Part shown: positions 33,924 to 46,998 of the stretch, piece by piece
How the letters are laid out: every line of letters begins with the position of its first letter
Position numbering within the stretch: position 1 is the stretch's first letter
Origin: Kudoa neothunni
Taxonomy: Eukaryota > Cnidaria
Direction of reading: 5' to 3'
NCBI GenBank assembly: GCA_964304625.1
Contig: OZ199838.1
Coordinates: 10,416,001 to 10,480,000 of the forward strand
Length of the DNA: 64,000 nucleotides
Translations under genes and position numbers: made by a program
The notes under the pieces: generated by a model
Seen by the model: only the letters and a program-made list of their open reading frames with translations
Database searches by the model: none
Told to the model about the DNA's origin: nothing

Positions 33924-36900
33924 TCATAGATCATAAGTAGTGTCTTTGGAATTTCTTCTGCGAACAATCAGTCCTATCACCACAAATAATGAAGTCACGA
34001 CGGGTATCATTGCATATAATCTAAAAGGGGTTATAAAACGTCATATTACTTGCTTAAGTACATGTAAGTGCCAAATGATCTTAAAAATTTGAATGTTATA
34101 ACAAAAATTACGAATGACTATTCTTTGCTGCATCAAATTTGTCTATTTTCTTATTATCTAAACATTTTTTATTTATATATTATGTTTTTGATAAAAATTA
34201 TACTAAATAAAGTGTTATAACAATTTTATATATATTATTTACCTTTCTTCAATAACTTTTATTTTTTGTGTTATATCATCAGCTTCAATATTGCTATACT
34301 CGCTCCTAACATTCTCCCCTTCTATAAATATATTACTTAGCTAAGTTTTTGGATGTAATATACTAATATATTATTATAATAATACAATTTAATTAAAACT
34401 CTAATACCCAGTCGTTTGAACCATTGTTGAGTCTTTATTATAAATATTACTCGATTATACAAATTATAATACTGCCAAATAATGTATTTACAGGGAATAA
34501 TATGCTCTTTATAGAGAGAATAATCCTTCGCTTTCAGCTTCAATATGTAATCTTTTTCTCTTGACAACTTATCGATATTGATACTACAGTTATTAGCGGA
34601 GCATTCTTCGTCATCATTACACCATGTAACAGTTTGTCCCACCTGATTATCTATTTTTTTCTGCAAGAAGAACGGACATTTTGGTCTACCACATTTTCCA
34701 ATCCAAGTCACTTCAACTTTCAAACCACAATCTCCATTTAATATATGCGTAATAGTAACATAGGTATTTGCTAAAAGTTTTATTAACAATACGATTTTCT
34801 ATTTCAAATACTCGTTTTAACCGGATATTTTCTCTCTTTTCTACCATCAGATGGTTCAACTATCATTTCGTAAGTTTCTCCCAATATTAAATTTATAATT
34901 TTGAACTTATTGTCACATTTATGTTCGCATGCTCCAATTTCATCACAAGTAGCCATATATTTTGGATAAGAGAGGCCACTCTTTTTAAGGTAAATTCTGC
35001 AGATTGGCAATGAATTATCAAGTAAAAATGGTGTTACGGTAGCGTTGCTACCTTCTATGCCGGGATCTAAATTATTTTCATTCATTGTCGTTCCTCCAGC
35101 TAAACATAATTTCAAAATATGTTGATACAATTTACAAATACTTGTTCGGAAGGTCATTTTCTTTGTATAATCATCAATTCCAAGGTTGTTTATCGACACA
35201 GAAACAATGTAATTTGTTCCAGCGTCTAAGTTAGTAATAGAGTATGACTCTCTACAGTCAGTATCACATTCATCACTGCCATTGCATTGAGTTTTTCTTT
35301 CATTAGACAAAGTATTTGCTCTATATACTGTAATCGTACAAGTAATATTTCCATCTCTCTCCATAATTTTTTTGTAAACGTCAAGTCCATAAACTGTGAC
35401 CCCTGCATTCGTAATATCTTTTAAATCGATACCATTATCACCTCCTATAAAGCATTATTTATAAAGTAGAATTAAATTTTACTTTTAAAGTATTGTTTGA
35501 ATCCAACAGCATCAAATCTTCTTTTTACTATAACACCAATTTTGTCATGTACTTCTGTCAAATTGACAATGCTATCTTAAAAAAGTTGGAAGCATTGTTT
35601 TTCTGCATCTTTAAATCCATTCAGAATTTTATGTTGATTGACACCAGCATTATTGACTTCAAATACCTTGATATGACAAATCTCATCGTTATATGGGCCA
35701 GGAGAAAATTTTATGTGCATTTTTTTCTCACTATTATCTCTTGAAACAGAATAAATGATCTGTGATCTTAGGGGCGACTTGTCATACAAATAACTATTAT
35801 TTAAAAAGTAGAATAATCCAGGCCACAACAATGTTGAATTAATCTTGTAATAGTCCATGGATCGATCAATTGAAAGTGTAGAAGATTTGCTTTCTATATT
35901 GTCGGAATAAGTTGCAATTGCTAAATCCTTTATAAACGTATCACTATGTGTGTCATTTGTTCTGTCATACTCAACCTTCCAATCTGAAACTGATGTTGTT
36001 TTGTAGGAAAATCTAATTTTACCATCATCATGGGATATCGAATAAGTATTTTTTGATTTAAATCTACAAAACTGATTATTTTAGTTGAACAAATTTTGTA
36101 TTGAAGATTATTGTTAGTTTGATTATTTCCAAAGTATATATTAATCAAGTAAATCAAAGGGTAATATAATATATTTTAATTACTCATTATTATTGGAAAA
36201 ACTTGAACTTTTTTGCACCCTTTTGCTTCCGCTTCATTTTTCCCATAACAAACTGATCAATATCGATCTATTTTTGAATTTACGTGTCCAATTTCAAATT
36301 CATTTTAGTCACAATCCATTAAGCAATCATTTTCACTCAATTGCTTGCAACTTGATGGATTTTTGAATTCAAGAGGTGTTGTAAAACTCGATATTTTTAT
36401 GACACATTTATAACTCCCGGGAAATTCTGACAATGTGACAGAAAACCTCTCGACTACGTTAGCATCACAACGAACAAGCTTTTGTTCAATTTTTCCATTT
36501 CGAGAAAAAGCTATAAAAGTGTGATAAATAAGAAAGAATGAATACTTTACCTGGTATTGATAATTTGGCAGGTTTCAATTTAAGGGATACATATATTAAC
36601 AATCTGTAGTTATATTTATTATCATATATTTTATTATCAAACTGAATTTCATTGCATTTTTTAGTATTTTGGGTGTCAGCACAACCGATGCAGGACTTTA
36701 CGAATTTTGTTGTTGAAGCTATAAAAGTGTTTTATGAAAATAACACTATATCATTACTTTGACCTGTTTCGTGTTTATATAACTGATAATGGCAGTTTGT
36801 AGTATCTTCATCCTCAAAAGATGATTTAGATTGTATTATGAGATTATTCTTCTTAGAATCATTTGAAATTTTGAATTGAATTGTTTCACCGTCTATTAAT

Positions 36901-39900
36901 TATTATTTAGTTTAAAAACTAATATTTTTTACCAGTCTTTTGGCTTGAAACAAGTTTAGTATTATAGGCTCCAATAGGAACAATTTTGAGGTCATAGGGG
37001 GTATTTGAGTAAAGCCCGATGATATTAAACTGTGCGTTGCACTGTTTTACACTTAACTCACCGTCTGAACAAATAGCAGGGTAATACAATTTATTGGGTT
37101 CCCCAAAGTAGATAATACAGGTAATTGATGTGACCGATGTGATTTGATTGACCGAGAACCCACCATTAGTAGGAGTAACTGAAATATCATTTGAGGAAAG
37201 TTCATTAGTTTGGCCTAAATATATTCACAAAAAAATATCAATATAAAAAATACTCGCTTTATGATAAAAATATTTCCTAGGAGAATAATCTGGTATATTT
37301 GTTATAGATACCATGATATCATTGGGTGAATAATTTGGATCGGGCGTTATTTTATTGTCTCCAAATATACAAGGTGATGTCTTACTCACAGATTTCCTCC
37401 CATTTTCACTAACCGGCGGAGCGTATGTGTTCCAAAATGAAACGGTGCATTGTACATTAGCTTTGTCAGCGACAGTATTACCCTCTTCATTTTTATTACT
37501 CTCACTAATGTTGATCTTAATTTTGTTTTCTGATATACTTCCGAATTTATAATTACTGCAAGTACTATAAAAACAGTTGTTCTTATTCTTGCACACGTTT
37601 GAAAAAAAATTATTCGAAGATGATGCTGTGGCATCAACCCATTCAAATGTGCACATTTCAGACGGCTCTTGATTAACCAATTTAACTGTAAATGCGTTAT
37701 TATCACCACTGCTTAATTCGTAGTAAAATCTACTGAAAACCGGCGCGTGGGTTTTAACAAATGTATTGTCGTAAAAATAATGAAAGTCAAAATATTTGGG
37801 GCAACTTATATAATAATCTTTAACTAGTTCATCGAACGGAATAGAGTAACTTCCAAGCATGTTTGGCTTATTAGCACGTGTTTCTGTTTCAGGATTTACT
37901 ATAGTTCCATCCTTGTACGCTTTACAGGTTGATGGACATTTATCTAAAGATCATTTAATCTTATCTTCATCCAATTTAGCTGTGTGCGTTATTTCTTCGT
38001 ATGAATCTAAAAAACGTCAAACTTATCGTTAATTTATTTAATACCCATATAGTAGGAATAAACTTTTCCAGAAGGAAAATTTTTCGTTATTGGCCTTGAA
38101 TCTTTCATATTTGGATCATTCGGCTGTGGATTTTCCGCGGCTTTTGTCACTTTTGCACCCAAACTAGTTAGAGTTAGGCTCAACAATGAAAAAATTATTT
38201 CAATAGTGCGGGATGTTGCTGAATGCGGTACGTACACAATTTTGGTTTCTGGATAAGTGACGGAAATATATTTAAATTTCTTTTGAATATTAATATCAAT
38301 ATCAAATTCCGTTGAAAGTTCTTTGCATTGTTTAATATTTCCTCCAGAAATTTCATAATCAGTTAAGTCATTTTTAGATTTTTTGATTGTGCATCGTAAT
38401 TCATCTTTTGATGAAAATTCTTCGTCGAATTTAACCTTATACTTTTGTTTGATTTATCGAAGTATAAAATCATACCCTGAGCATTTTTTTCGATATCAAC
38501 TATAAAAATAAAGAGATTATTCAAAATAAAGATAAATACATTCAAATGTTGTTTCCCTAGGCTTGGTTTTGTCTTTATTTATAACAACAACTTGATATTT
38601 GACGTCAACTTTAAGATTAGCCCAAGAGAGTTCTAGCTTATCGGTTCCGGAATCCTTATTAATAGTAGGTTTGCAATCGCCGTTCAAACAATCTGTTATT
38701 ATTCGCTTAGATAGTTCTTCCAGTAGAATATAACCCCATGATTTTCCAAAAGTTTCACTTCCATTTGATGTTTTTGTCACCGTTATTGTAGTTTTCTTTG
38801 TATTTGCATCGTTTGCAGGATTTAAAGCAAAATCGATGCCACCAGCTATATTAAACGTATTATTATATTATTATTTGGATAAATTACTCTCTTTTGGATT
38901 GATTTCAATACATGTATAACATTGGAACAAACAGTTATTTGGCAGCTGGTTTTAGGATCAAGGTTAATTATATTGAATTCCCTATTGCAACCACCGGAAC
39001 AAAATTTTATATCACTGTTTTCCTCACATGTAGCAGGAAGTTTTGGAGTGTCACTTCCAACAATCGAATAATAGAGATAACATTTCACCGCATATCATCG
39101 CCGTTGGAGAATAAACCGCTTGGATTCAGAGTTAGTTTAGTATTTTTTTCTGAGCCAAAAGTCGGCGTAAGGCTACTACTACCTGCCCCTGTAAATGCTT
39201 CTCCTATTTTAAATTATTAAAGTTTTTGCAAATTTCTGATTACCTGTAGTTTTGAAATAAATGTAGCAGTGATAATACTTAACTTCTGGTGAATCTACGG
39301 TAGTAAGTCCGGTTATTTTAACCTTTAAAATATATTCTGTTAGCGGCTCAAGCGAACTTATAGTTATTGTATCGAATCTTTTACACCCTTGAGTACATGT
39401 AGGATCTTTTCCATTGCTTTCAACGCCATGATATTTTTCAATTAATTTAACTTCAGTTATCGCGATTCCGTTTTCAGCACCATTTCTATTATTATTTAAA
39501 TTAGATAAATTAACAGTAGCATCGTTCTTTCCAGTTGAGGTGACAGTTGGTTGATTATCAGCAGTAACTGTGGAATAGATTACAATAAAGTGAATTAGTC
39601 ACAACTTACACGTTACAGTTTGAATGAACTCTTTCGAAATTATCTTCTCATAAGGTGTTACAAGTATTTGAGCATAATCCAAGGCTGAAACGTGAAATAA
39701 TGTCGCTTTGTAACAAGGCTGAAGACGTGGTCCAGCTTTATTCGTCTCTGAGCAATTAGACGAAAAATGAACTTCATTAATATTTTTTATTCCAAAGTAA
39801 CATAACTTAGATGGTTTGGGATTTTGGAGTGTAATTGTATAATAGTCATTATTTTAGCGCCCGTTGCTATGAACCAATTCACACCAGGTTTTTGTGGTTT

Positions 39901-40633
39901 TAATAATATTTCTGGTGACTGATCTAAGAATTCAACAGCATAATTAGGTTGATGTAATTCGGTATATATTCTAATAAATTTGTTTGTACAAGAGGCACTA
40001 TTTGACGGCTGTTTAGATTCGACGATAGATACCTCCTTAACAGCGAAATCTCCATTGAGTTTAGCTTTAGCTTTAACATTAACAGTAAATGTATTATTTT
40101 GCTTTGTGAGCTTAATCACACTTTTTAGATAAAGATCTATTACATGCGTATTAAAAAACATAACATTTTAAGTTCATACTTTTTATCGTGAAGATCTTTT
40201 TATTAAGCAACTTTGACATTAGCAATATCAGTTCCTTGACACCATTTTAAAAATTAACAGCCTTCAGTTCATTGCCGCTGGGCTTTAATTCTACTTTTTT
40301 GCAGTCAAAAATACACGTTTTAGAAGTTGATGCCATGCTCGCATTAGTTATTTCATTGCAAGTGGAGGTAATGCTAGAAGGTTCTCCATTATGACTATAA
40401 TATTGAAGTGCACACTTCTTGTAACTATTCTCAATATCATATCCTGAAAGGGAGATAATATATTTTTTTTGCTCGTTCTAATATCTCAATTTCATAATAT
40501 TATTATCGATATTAATGGTAAGAACATGCCTTTCACATACTACAAATAATGATTAAAATTTATAATTAAACAAAAAGTTACAAACAAAAAGTAGAAGGAA
40601 TATTGATGAAACAAATCTACGATTTATTTTCAT
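33924..40633 (-). pseudogene. large type I membrane protein of Cys-pinned FN3-like repeats, broken
   Basis: A signal peptide (MKINRRFVSSIFLLLFVC, from the ATG at 40631-40633) starts a chain of minus-strand exons ending in one membrane helix (LYAMIPVVTSLFVVIGLIV), an RRR stop-transfer and a short tail to the TGA at 33924-33926. Between lie repeats of about 90-110 residues with an FN3-like core: a Cys pair some 6-12 residues apart just before I-x-N-L-x-P-x-T-x-Y (INLDPKTSCQITV, ITNLDAGTNYIVSV, ISSLEPLTEYILKV, IIGLYSNTPYDLKI, INLILGETYEMIV). Most inter-domain introns are phase 1. Breaks: TGA at 37951-37953, TAA at 36305-36307, frameshifts near 39850, 39090 and 38450, and others between 35.4 and 36.2 kb. 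Function unknown; a surface receptor or adhesin is the natural guess. It is either a pseudogene or a gene with assembly errors. Confidence 0.6.
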
Positions 40634-42132
40634 AACTATCCTTTTCCGTATAGTGAGTTAACGAAGAATATGTGTTAAATATATTACTTTAAATGGATTT
40701 ACACATTGGATTAGATATTCATTTGTTCCTATTCAATTCTTTAAACTGAGAACTCCGAAGTTTTTTGAAATTAATAACTATTCATAAATTGATTTTTTCT
40801 CTCCGTTATTATTTAAAAATTTACTGTTTCTATTTTATTATTACAACAACAATTCCTAATAACAATTGGGGCTCATTTCTAATAATAGTAAAAGAAATAA
40901 TTTTTATTTTTATTTAATACATCAAAATCATAATATTATTAACAGGCATGTAATGTGACGTCGAATTTTGACAATTGTTCATTCTAGAAATGTGTGTGTA
41001 TTCAAAATAGAATTTTCCAATTCAAAAAATTCAAATTGTTTTAATTCGTTACCGCGCATAAAATTAATTACTATTTTTATTCTCATTTATGTGAGCAGAA
41101 CTTATATTTTTTAATTATAAAATAGAATAAAGAAATAATAAATATATATAAATATTTTTCGGCGGTTATATGTTGATTCAAATAAAATAACTTACTGGTT
41201 GCTTAATTTTCTTGTAATTATACGGTATGGCACATTAAGTTAATATTATCTATGTTTAGAATGAGATCCCATGGGAAATTAATGGAATGTCTCAAATATT
41301 TCACACATCGTCTCTATGTTTAAATATTATTTCATGACTATACCATTAATATCTAGATTAGGGTAAATAATGTTGTATTTACTCATTATTAGATTGATGT
41401 TATACGTCTATGGTTCTAAAATAATTGTAATTGAAAAATATACTATTTTAAATTGATACCTCGTTAAAGAAATGAATTTAATAAAAAATGAAAGAATCGA
41501 ACAAGCAAGCTTAAATGTCGTCGACGAGTAATTCCTGCTGTGTATATATAAACTTAAGCTTCTTTTGATATATCGCATTGTTGACAATTTAAAACACAGC
41601 TCAGAATATAATAGAGGTCATCAGCTATATCCGATTAACTTCGAATTTTCATGCCAACTTTAATTTTCAATTTTAAATACCCATAGAATAAGGAAATACC
41701 ACTCAAAAGAGAACAATCAATCTATGTGGCATTACCCGCCAAACAATCAACCACACTACATAGCATCAAACGGAAGATCAAGACTGGAATCAAACACATT
41801 TCTTAATCCCTTACCTAGCTTAAATGTGATTGTTAAGCTCTGAGGAACGATTATTAAGTTTAATATAACACGTTACTATTTATCTTGACATACAATCTTG
41901 GGATAGTATTTTAAATTTAATAGGAATGACATCAACCAACTACAATGTGATATAAGTTTATTTGAAATCAATAGCTTAACGAAAATAAGGGATAATGCGG
42001 GCGGACTCACTTTAAACACGCGCACGCAGTGTGGAAATTTAAAAGTAAGCATGTCGACCGAGGATTCAAAACCAAGTATTTTTACAATTTCTACTACCAA
42101 CTTGACATTAGTTTTGACTAGAATGTTGCTGT
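40634..42132. other. no gene seen
   Basis: AT-rich region between the divergently oriented FN3-like gene (-) and VDAC (+); both promoters should lie here. The frame at 41876-42145 on the minus strand overlaps the VDAC start and is a shadow. Confidence 0.5.
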
Positions 42133-43254
42133 ATGAGAATCCCATCTTTTTCGGAACTGGGGAAAAATTGTAACAACCTCATGACAGGAATGTACATGAG
42201 TGATCAATTCAAAATAAAAGTATCTTCGTCAGCCTCAAAAACATTGGTAATAGACATTATTGACTTTGCTGGTATGTGTAAATGTAATACATATGTTTGT
42301 GTGTCCAGGGAATAAATGCCGAAGTTGTAAACAACACAAAGAATGGGTCGGTATCGTCCTACCTCGAAACTGTGTGCTCCCCGAATGAATCTTTGAAAGT
42401 CAACACCCAATGGAAAGATGATAATGCGATCGACATGAGAGCAACGTTTATTCAGCGAAAACCTATTGGTGTGAGATTGAACCTGCCAAGGTTATTATCA
42501 ACCTAAAGAACAAACTGTATGTTGAACAAAATCTTCGTTATATTTTGAGCTAATTTTAAGTGTACCTCTACTGTGAGTGGAGAACTATACCGCAATTTCA
42601 TAACTGTAACAACCAACCTTAATAAACGTTGGGGAATTCATGATGAATCCAAATCAAATGGTTTTTCACTTGATAAAGCGTTTGTGGTTGGTTACAAGAA
42701 TACTTATATCGGAGCCAAAGTTAGTGTGCTTCAAGAAAAGGTTTTGTACCCACGGCAACACAGCTCGCTTGTAGCCACAGACAACCAGGATACGAATTGT
42801 GCGTATCACTGGAAAACTTTAGCAACCTTTCATGGTCTTTGTACACTGATGTAAACAGCATAATTATATTGAATGATATTATAATAGTCGTTTATTTGAT
42901 TTAGAAAACACCCTCAGTAAAACTAGGTACCACCTTGAAATATGACACACTAAGTTCAACGTCGGAATTCTGTGTTGGATCTCGAATTCAGATGGATGAT
43001 AAAACTGCGGTGGCGGTATTAACTCACTGACTATACAGCTGATACTAGTCAATAATGTTATAGGCAAAATTTAATTCGAATTTCGTTCTTGGACTTGCAC
43101 TGAGACATAATGTAACTGACTTTGCTACTTTTTGTCTTTCTAGTGAGTTAAATTTGAAATCGTTGTAACCAACCGTCACACAGGTTTGGGCTTGGCGTCG
43201 AATTTTCCTCCTAATATTGATTTTTCGTCAATTTCACATCTATCCTCTTCCTAG
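42133..43254 (+). CDS. VDAC: VDAC/porin of the mitochondrial outer membrane
   Basis: It starts MRIPSFSELGKNCNNLMTGM, the conserved N-terminal helix of VDAC (usual form M-x-x-P-x-Y-x-D-L-G-K). Beta-strand blocks follow: NTQWKDDNAIDMRATF, KPIGVRLNL, SLDKAFVVGYKNTYIGAKV, SWSLYTD, VKLGTTLKYDTLS, DKTAVAAKFNSNFVLGLAL (the eukaryotic porin signature region) and SLGLASNFPPN near the end. Introns split it at 42247, about 42491, after SWSLYTD (about 42852), about 43033 and about 43143. In exon 3 two frames must be joined near 42720-42790, either by a 67-nt intron or across an indel; this part of the model is uncertain. Family knowledge: VDAC passes metabolites across the outer membrane. Length about 270 aa, near normal. 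Confidence 0.8.
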
Positions 43255-43613
43255 TGGTATAATTATATCCGTAGTTACTATCGATTATATTGTATTTTTT
43301 CGCGAATATCTTAGAAATTGTTGCGTATTGTAAAGTGGTTAATTAATTTTTCGACACTTTAGAATTATTTGTGTAAATATGTTCGAAAGTTTAATTTTAT
43401 CTAAAACCACTGAAAACGTTTACATATAGCTGATATTGTTAGAATTGAATTTTTTTCGAAATAATAATTGATCTTTAGCAGATTTTTTATAATGGCGCTT
43501 GTGAAAAAAAGTAAGATATTTATCTTAGGTACGTGCCATGAGTATATGCAGGTTTGCATTGCATATTCTGATGGGGTACGAAACGAAAAATTTTTTTCCT
43601 TAACCCTCTAAGT

Positions 43614-44336
43614 CAGTGTTTCCCACCGGTGGGGCGTGAAAAATGTTTGGCGGGGCATGGAAATCTGAGCATTTAATGAACGGCTCTTGTAGGACGTGGA
43701 AAATCCGGGACGTTGCTGTGACATGGGTAATTGCGAGATAATTGGGTAGTATGGCGCACATTGAAATCAATACTTCGATTTTTGATCTTATTTATTTTTA
43801 AGCGAACGTTAATATCCTAAAAGAATACAAAAGCACTGATCAATTTAAATTAAAAATATAAAAACATTTAACATGGTGATGACTCAATAGATTCGGAATG
43901 ACTATAATTCAAATGTTGTCACATTTATAACCGTGATCCCCTCTTTTTTTTGACTCATCCAAAAGAAATTTTGATTAATTTTCAATATTAATTATTAAAT
44001 ATCGGTTTATAAGCCCCAAATACATACAAGTTTTGCCTCGTGGGGTTGGATTACCACAAGTTTCGCTTAACGCGGTTTCCGACTGAATAGAGAAGTAAAA
44101 ATGTTACTTTTTAAAGTCTATCTATAAATTAAATTAGATCTGATCGAATTCATGTTAATTCTAATGAAAAAGAAATATATATTAGTCATTTTCTAATTTC
44201 AATGTGGCATGAAGCTTGATTCAAAATTATTATAAGCAGTTTAAGTTAAAAAATTAATACATCTGAAAATGGCGAGGCGCGGAACTTATTTTAAAGAAAA
44301 AGTGGGGAACGATAGAAAAAAAGTTGGGAAACACTG
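43614..44336 (-). mobile_element. hAT non-autonomous element, CAGTGTTTCCCA family
   Basis: The ends CAGTGTTTCCCA and TGGGAAACACTG are inverted copies, flanked by CTCTAAGT and CTCTAACC (6 of 8 matching). The interior matches the element at 46999-47675 in opposite orientation (shared stretch around CTTGTGGTAAT and TAGATCTAA). No transposase. Confidence 0.72.
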
Positions 44337-44854
44337 CTCTAACCTCCAAGTATAATTAGGGTCTTTTGGACCCCAGGTGACATTAGCTTTCAATTTTCTA
44401 CAACATTAACTTGTGAGAAATTTTTTGCGGTCAGTGTATTCTTCTAAAATATTCTCCAGTAAAATTTCACTAATTATAAATCTTTTTCTCTACATAGAAA
44501 AAAAGTTGATGAAATAACCCTCTCTAAGTAAAAAGTACAATTGAGGTCTTTTGGACCTCACGATTTTTTTTTCATCTAATTATCCAAAATATTGATTTAA
44601 ACGTTTGGGAAAACTTTTAAAAATTTTATCGAGTAAATATATTTTTATTGCATGAATATCATATCTTAATCTACATTGAGCGTGCATCATAATTAATTTC
44701 AATGTGTTCAAGTGATCTTAATAGTAATTACTCCGATATCGAGTCTGCAGGTTCATTTTCAGCGTTTCATGATTAGTTATCGTTAGAAAAATTTTATATA
44801 GATACGGATATACAACTTAACTCATTAATACATAAGAACAGAACGCTATGGTCG

Positions 44855-45235
44855 ATGAACCCGCCGTTGGCATCCAAAACATGTGTTGCAAATATTATGA
44901 ATAGTCGTATTGGTGTCTCTCCGCTTTTGTTACAAAATACAATTTATACTTTGAGAATAATATGTAATTCTGTTATGTACGCCATTTTTTTAAAATATAC
45001 CAGTACATGGGTGGAAAAATTATTGGTGATAGATCGGATTGGATGGGTTCATTAACTGTTTATTTCTGATGGGATATCACAGGGATGATCGGGAATCGAT
45101 TAAGGAGATATATGGGTTAGAAGAAGGTAAGATTTATCGTGGTTTATTCTCATTACATAAATTTCTCCAAATAATGCGAATTTCGCATTTTGATGGTATG
45201 GAAAATATTGAGGTAACAAAATAATCCGGAATTTT
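44855..45235 (+). pseudogene. piggyBac transposase fragment
   Basis: Two overlapping frames give DRIGWVH, then FINCLFLMGYHRDDRES and FSLHKFLQIMRISHFDG, matching the N-terminal half of the piggyBac domain (an invariant G in the helix and the RF..I...L/I-x-F-D block). The catalytic Asp regions are absent. Deleted and shifted. Confidence 0.6.
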
Positions 45236-45707
45236 TTCCATGTTGATGAACTACGACATATTTAAGTGGGTTTCTCACGCGTTGTTTTTTGTTCTAACGA
45301 ACTAATGAACATTTCAAGCGTATCTATGTTACCTGTTTTATGCAATAGTCATGATAGGATTATGATGTTTTTGATCACTTTAGGCGCAAATTAAATAAAG
45401 AGTTAATTTTACTAAATGAACTGAATTTTGAGTTATGTTTATAGAAAATATGCGATCTCTAAAGTGATACATACGCTGTGGTTAAAACATTACTTTATCA
45501 ATTGCACGTGCGCACACAATATTAAATGATGTCATTTATTAAATTATTGAATATACAATCGATCAAATATTATAAAAACTTCTTAAAATACATATTAATA
45601 TTTTTTCAAATATTTTATCTAATAAAAATCATGGGGTCTTTTGGACCCCAATTTTACTTGGAGGGTGTAAATTTTCATGACACTTAGAAGGTTAACATAG
45701 TTTTATT

Positions 45708-45908
45708 TTAAATTAAAATTGTTATATTGATTAATTTGCGTATTTTGCATAAATGGTAAAATTTTGATAATTTTTCGATAGCATGAGCACAAGCTGGCAC
45801 TGCTTCCAGGGCAGCCCCTATTGATTCTACTTCTACAGGCGTGCCCGAAACTAGCAGGTAACGTATGCGCCTGTTAACACGTGATGGCTTATTGGCCACT
45901 GGAAACAA
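45708..45908 (-). CDS. Alba-like fragment, start unresolved
   Basis: The frame encodes RIRYLLVSGTPVEVESIGAA and LEAVPACAHAIEKLSK, resembling the Alba/Rpp20-25 fold (basic loop, then a strand ending in G-x-A and a helix). There is no ATG; the frame is open upstream to about 45938, so an exon may precede it. The GC content of the core (45760-45900, roughly half) is well above its surroundings. It abuts the right end of piggyBac-like element C. The family call is tentative; it could be a captured or processed fragment. Confidence 0.3.
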   Translation of the reverse strand: MFPVANKPSRVNRRIRYLLVSGTPVEVESIGAALEAVPACAHAIEKLSKFYHLCKIRKLINITILI

Positions 45909-46998
45909 TATCTTTCCGCTCCTCGCGACCTTTCGATTTGTTATTCAAAAAATCAAAATTTTATACATTCGTTTAAACAATTTTTATGCTGCTTGATCGG
46001 TTTATAGTTAGTACAAAAATTATTTTGTTTGTATAAACACGAAAATTTACAATTTACTGAATAAATCATTGAGCTCCGTTTTGTTTACTGTAACAATGCC
46101 GTCTGAATAATGAATAATAGCGACTTTTTTAAATCATTGCAGAATTTTCATACGAAGAAAATAATGAAGGTTATTGCTGATAGTAGATCTACCCCAGAGC
46201 TACCACAATTACAGAAAAAGTTTGTATAAAATTACCAGAACATTCAAAACTATCTGACAACAAAAATGAATGGTTGTGTGGCTGGCCGCATTATAATAAA
46301 GCGACTTTTGTTACATAGAATCCAAGAGGAGAGTCTCATGTAGTTATACTTAATACATTCATTTTAAGATGATTAAATTCGTTAATATAAATTAATCATT
46401 TTTTAAAGTTTTGAGCGATGCATTTTTTTGGGTAACTTCGAAATTCGTGATGACTAAATATTAAAATAAAATCATTGAATGCTTGTCCAAAACAAGTACT
46501 CATACGTACCTGATTTATCTATTGAGTAATGTGTTTCATCTTGTTGTGAGCGTTAGCTATAAATTCAGTTTTCTTTCCTAGTTAACCTGATGCATTTCTC
46601 AGTTAAATATTTTTTCAAATTTTTGAATGATATAAGCTCTTTTTGGACTTGAGAATATTTTGTTTTATCTTCCACCGCAGACCCATGTGGATATGGCATT
46701 AGTGTGATGACCGGTTCGAAAATAGTTTATATTGGCTAGTTTGAATATTATTATAAAAATAAATTATTATCTAATATGATATTATCATTAATCCCCCATA
46801 ATGTTTGACCAAGAATACTTTCATTTTTGATTTACTCATTTGAGGATCGCGCGCCATTTTTGTCGTATTCCAAATTTTTTGATATTTATTCAAATGGGAT
46901 TAATTACTAAAAAAATAGTTTTTACACATATAATTTAACGACATTTCTAATTTGAAGATTATACAGTATATGACTGGTTTCACACAATCTCTTTATGG

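Larger units (their letters stand above)
43600..45695 (+). mobile_element. piggyBac-like element C, decayed, with hAT insert in its left end
   Basis: TTAA at 43600-43603 with CCCTCTAAGT, and TTAA at 45692-45695 preceded by inverted ACTTAGAAGG. The palindrome GGGTCTTTTGGACCCC appears just inside each end (about 44350 and 45633), with a third near 44550. A hAT element at 43614-44336 splits the left terminus. A short transposase remnant lies at 44855-45235. Confidence 0.65.

Noticed and set aside
37951-37953. Possible reassignment of TGA as a sense codon, from in-frame TGA in the FN3-like gene and in the IS630 transposase
   Set aside because: The two positions would need different amino acids (one Trp-like, one Arg-like), both loci also have other breaks, and the GLUT gene (26502) and the FN3-like gene itself (33924) end in TGA.
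41876-42145. Minus-strand 89-codon frame
   Set aside because: It overlaps the VDAC start, has no exon partners or domain, and looks like a shadow frame.
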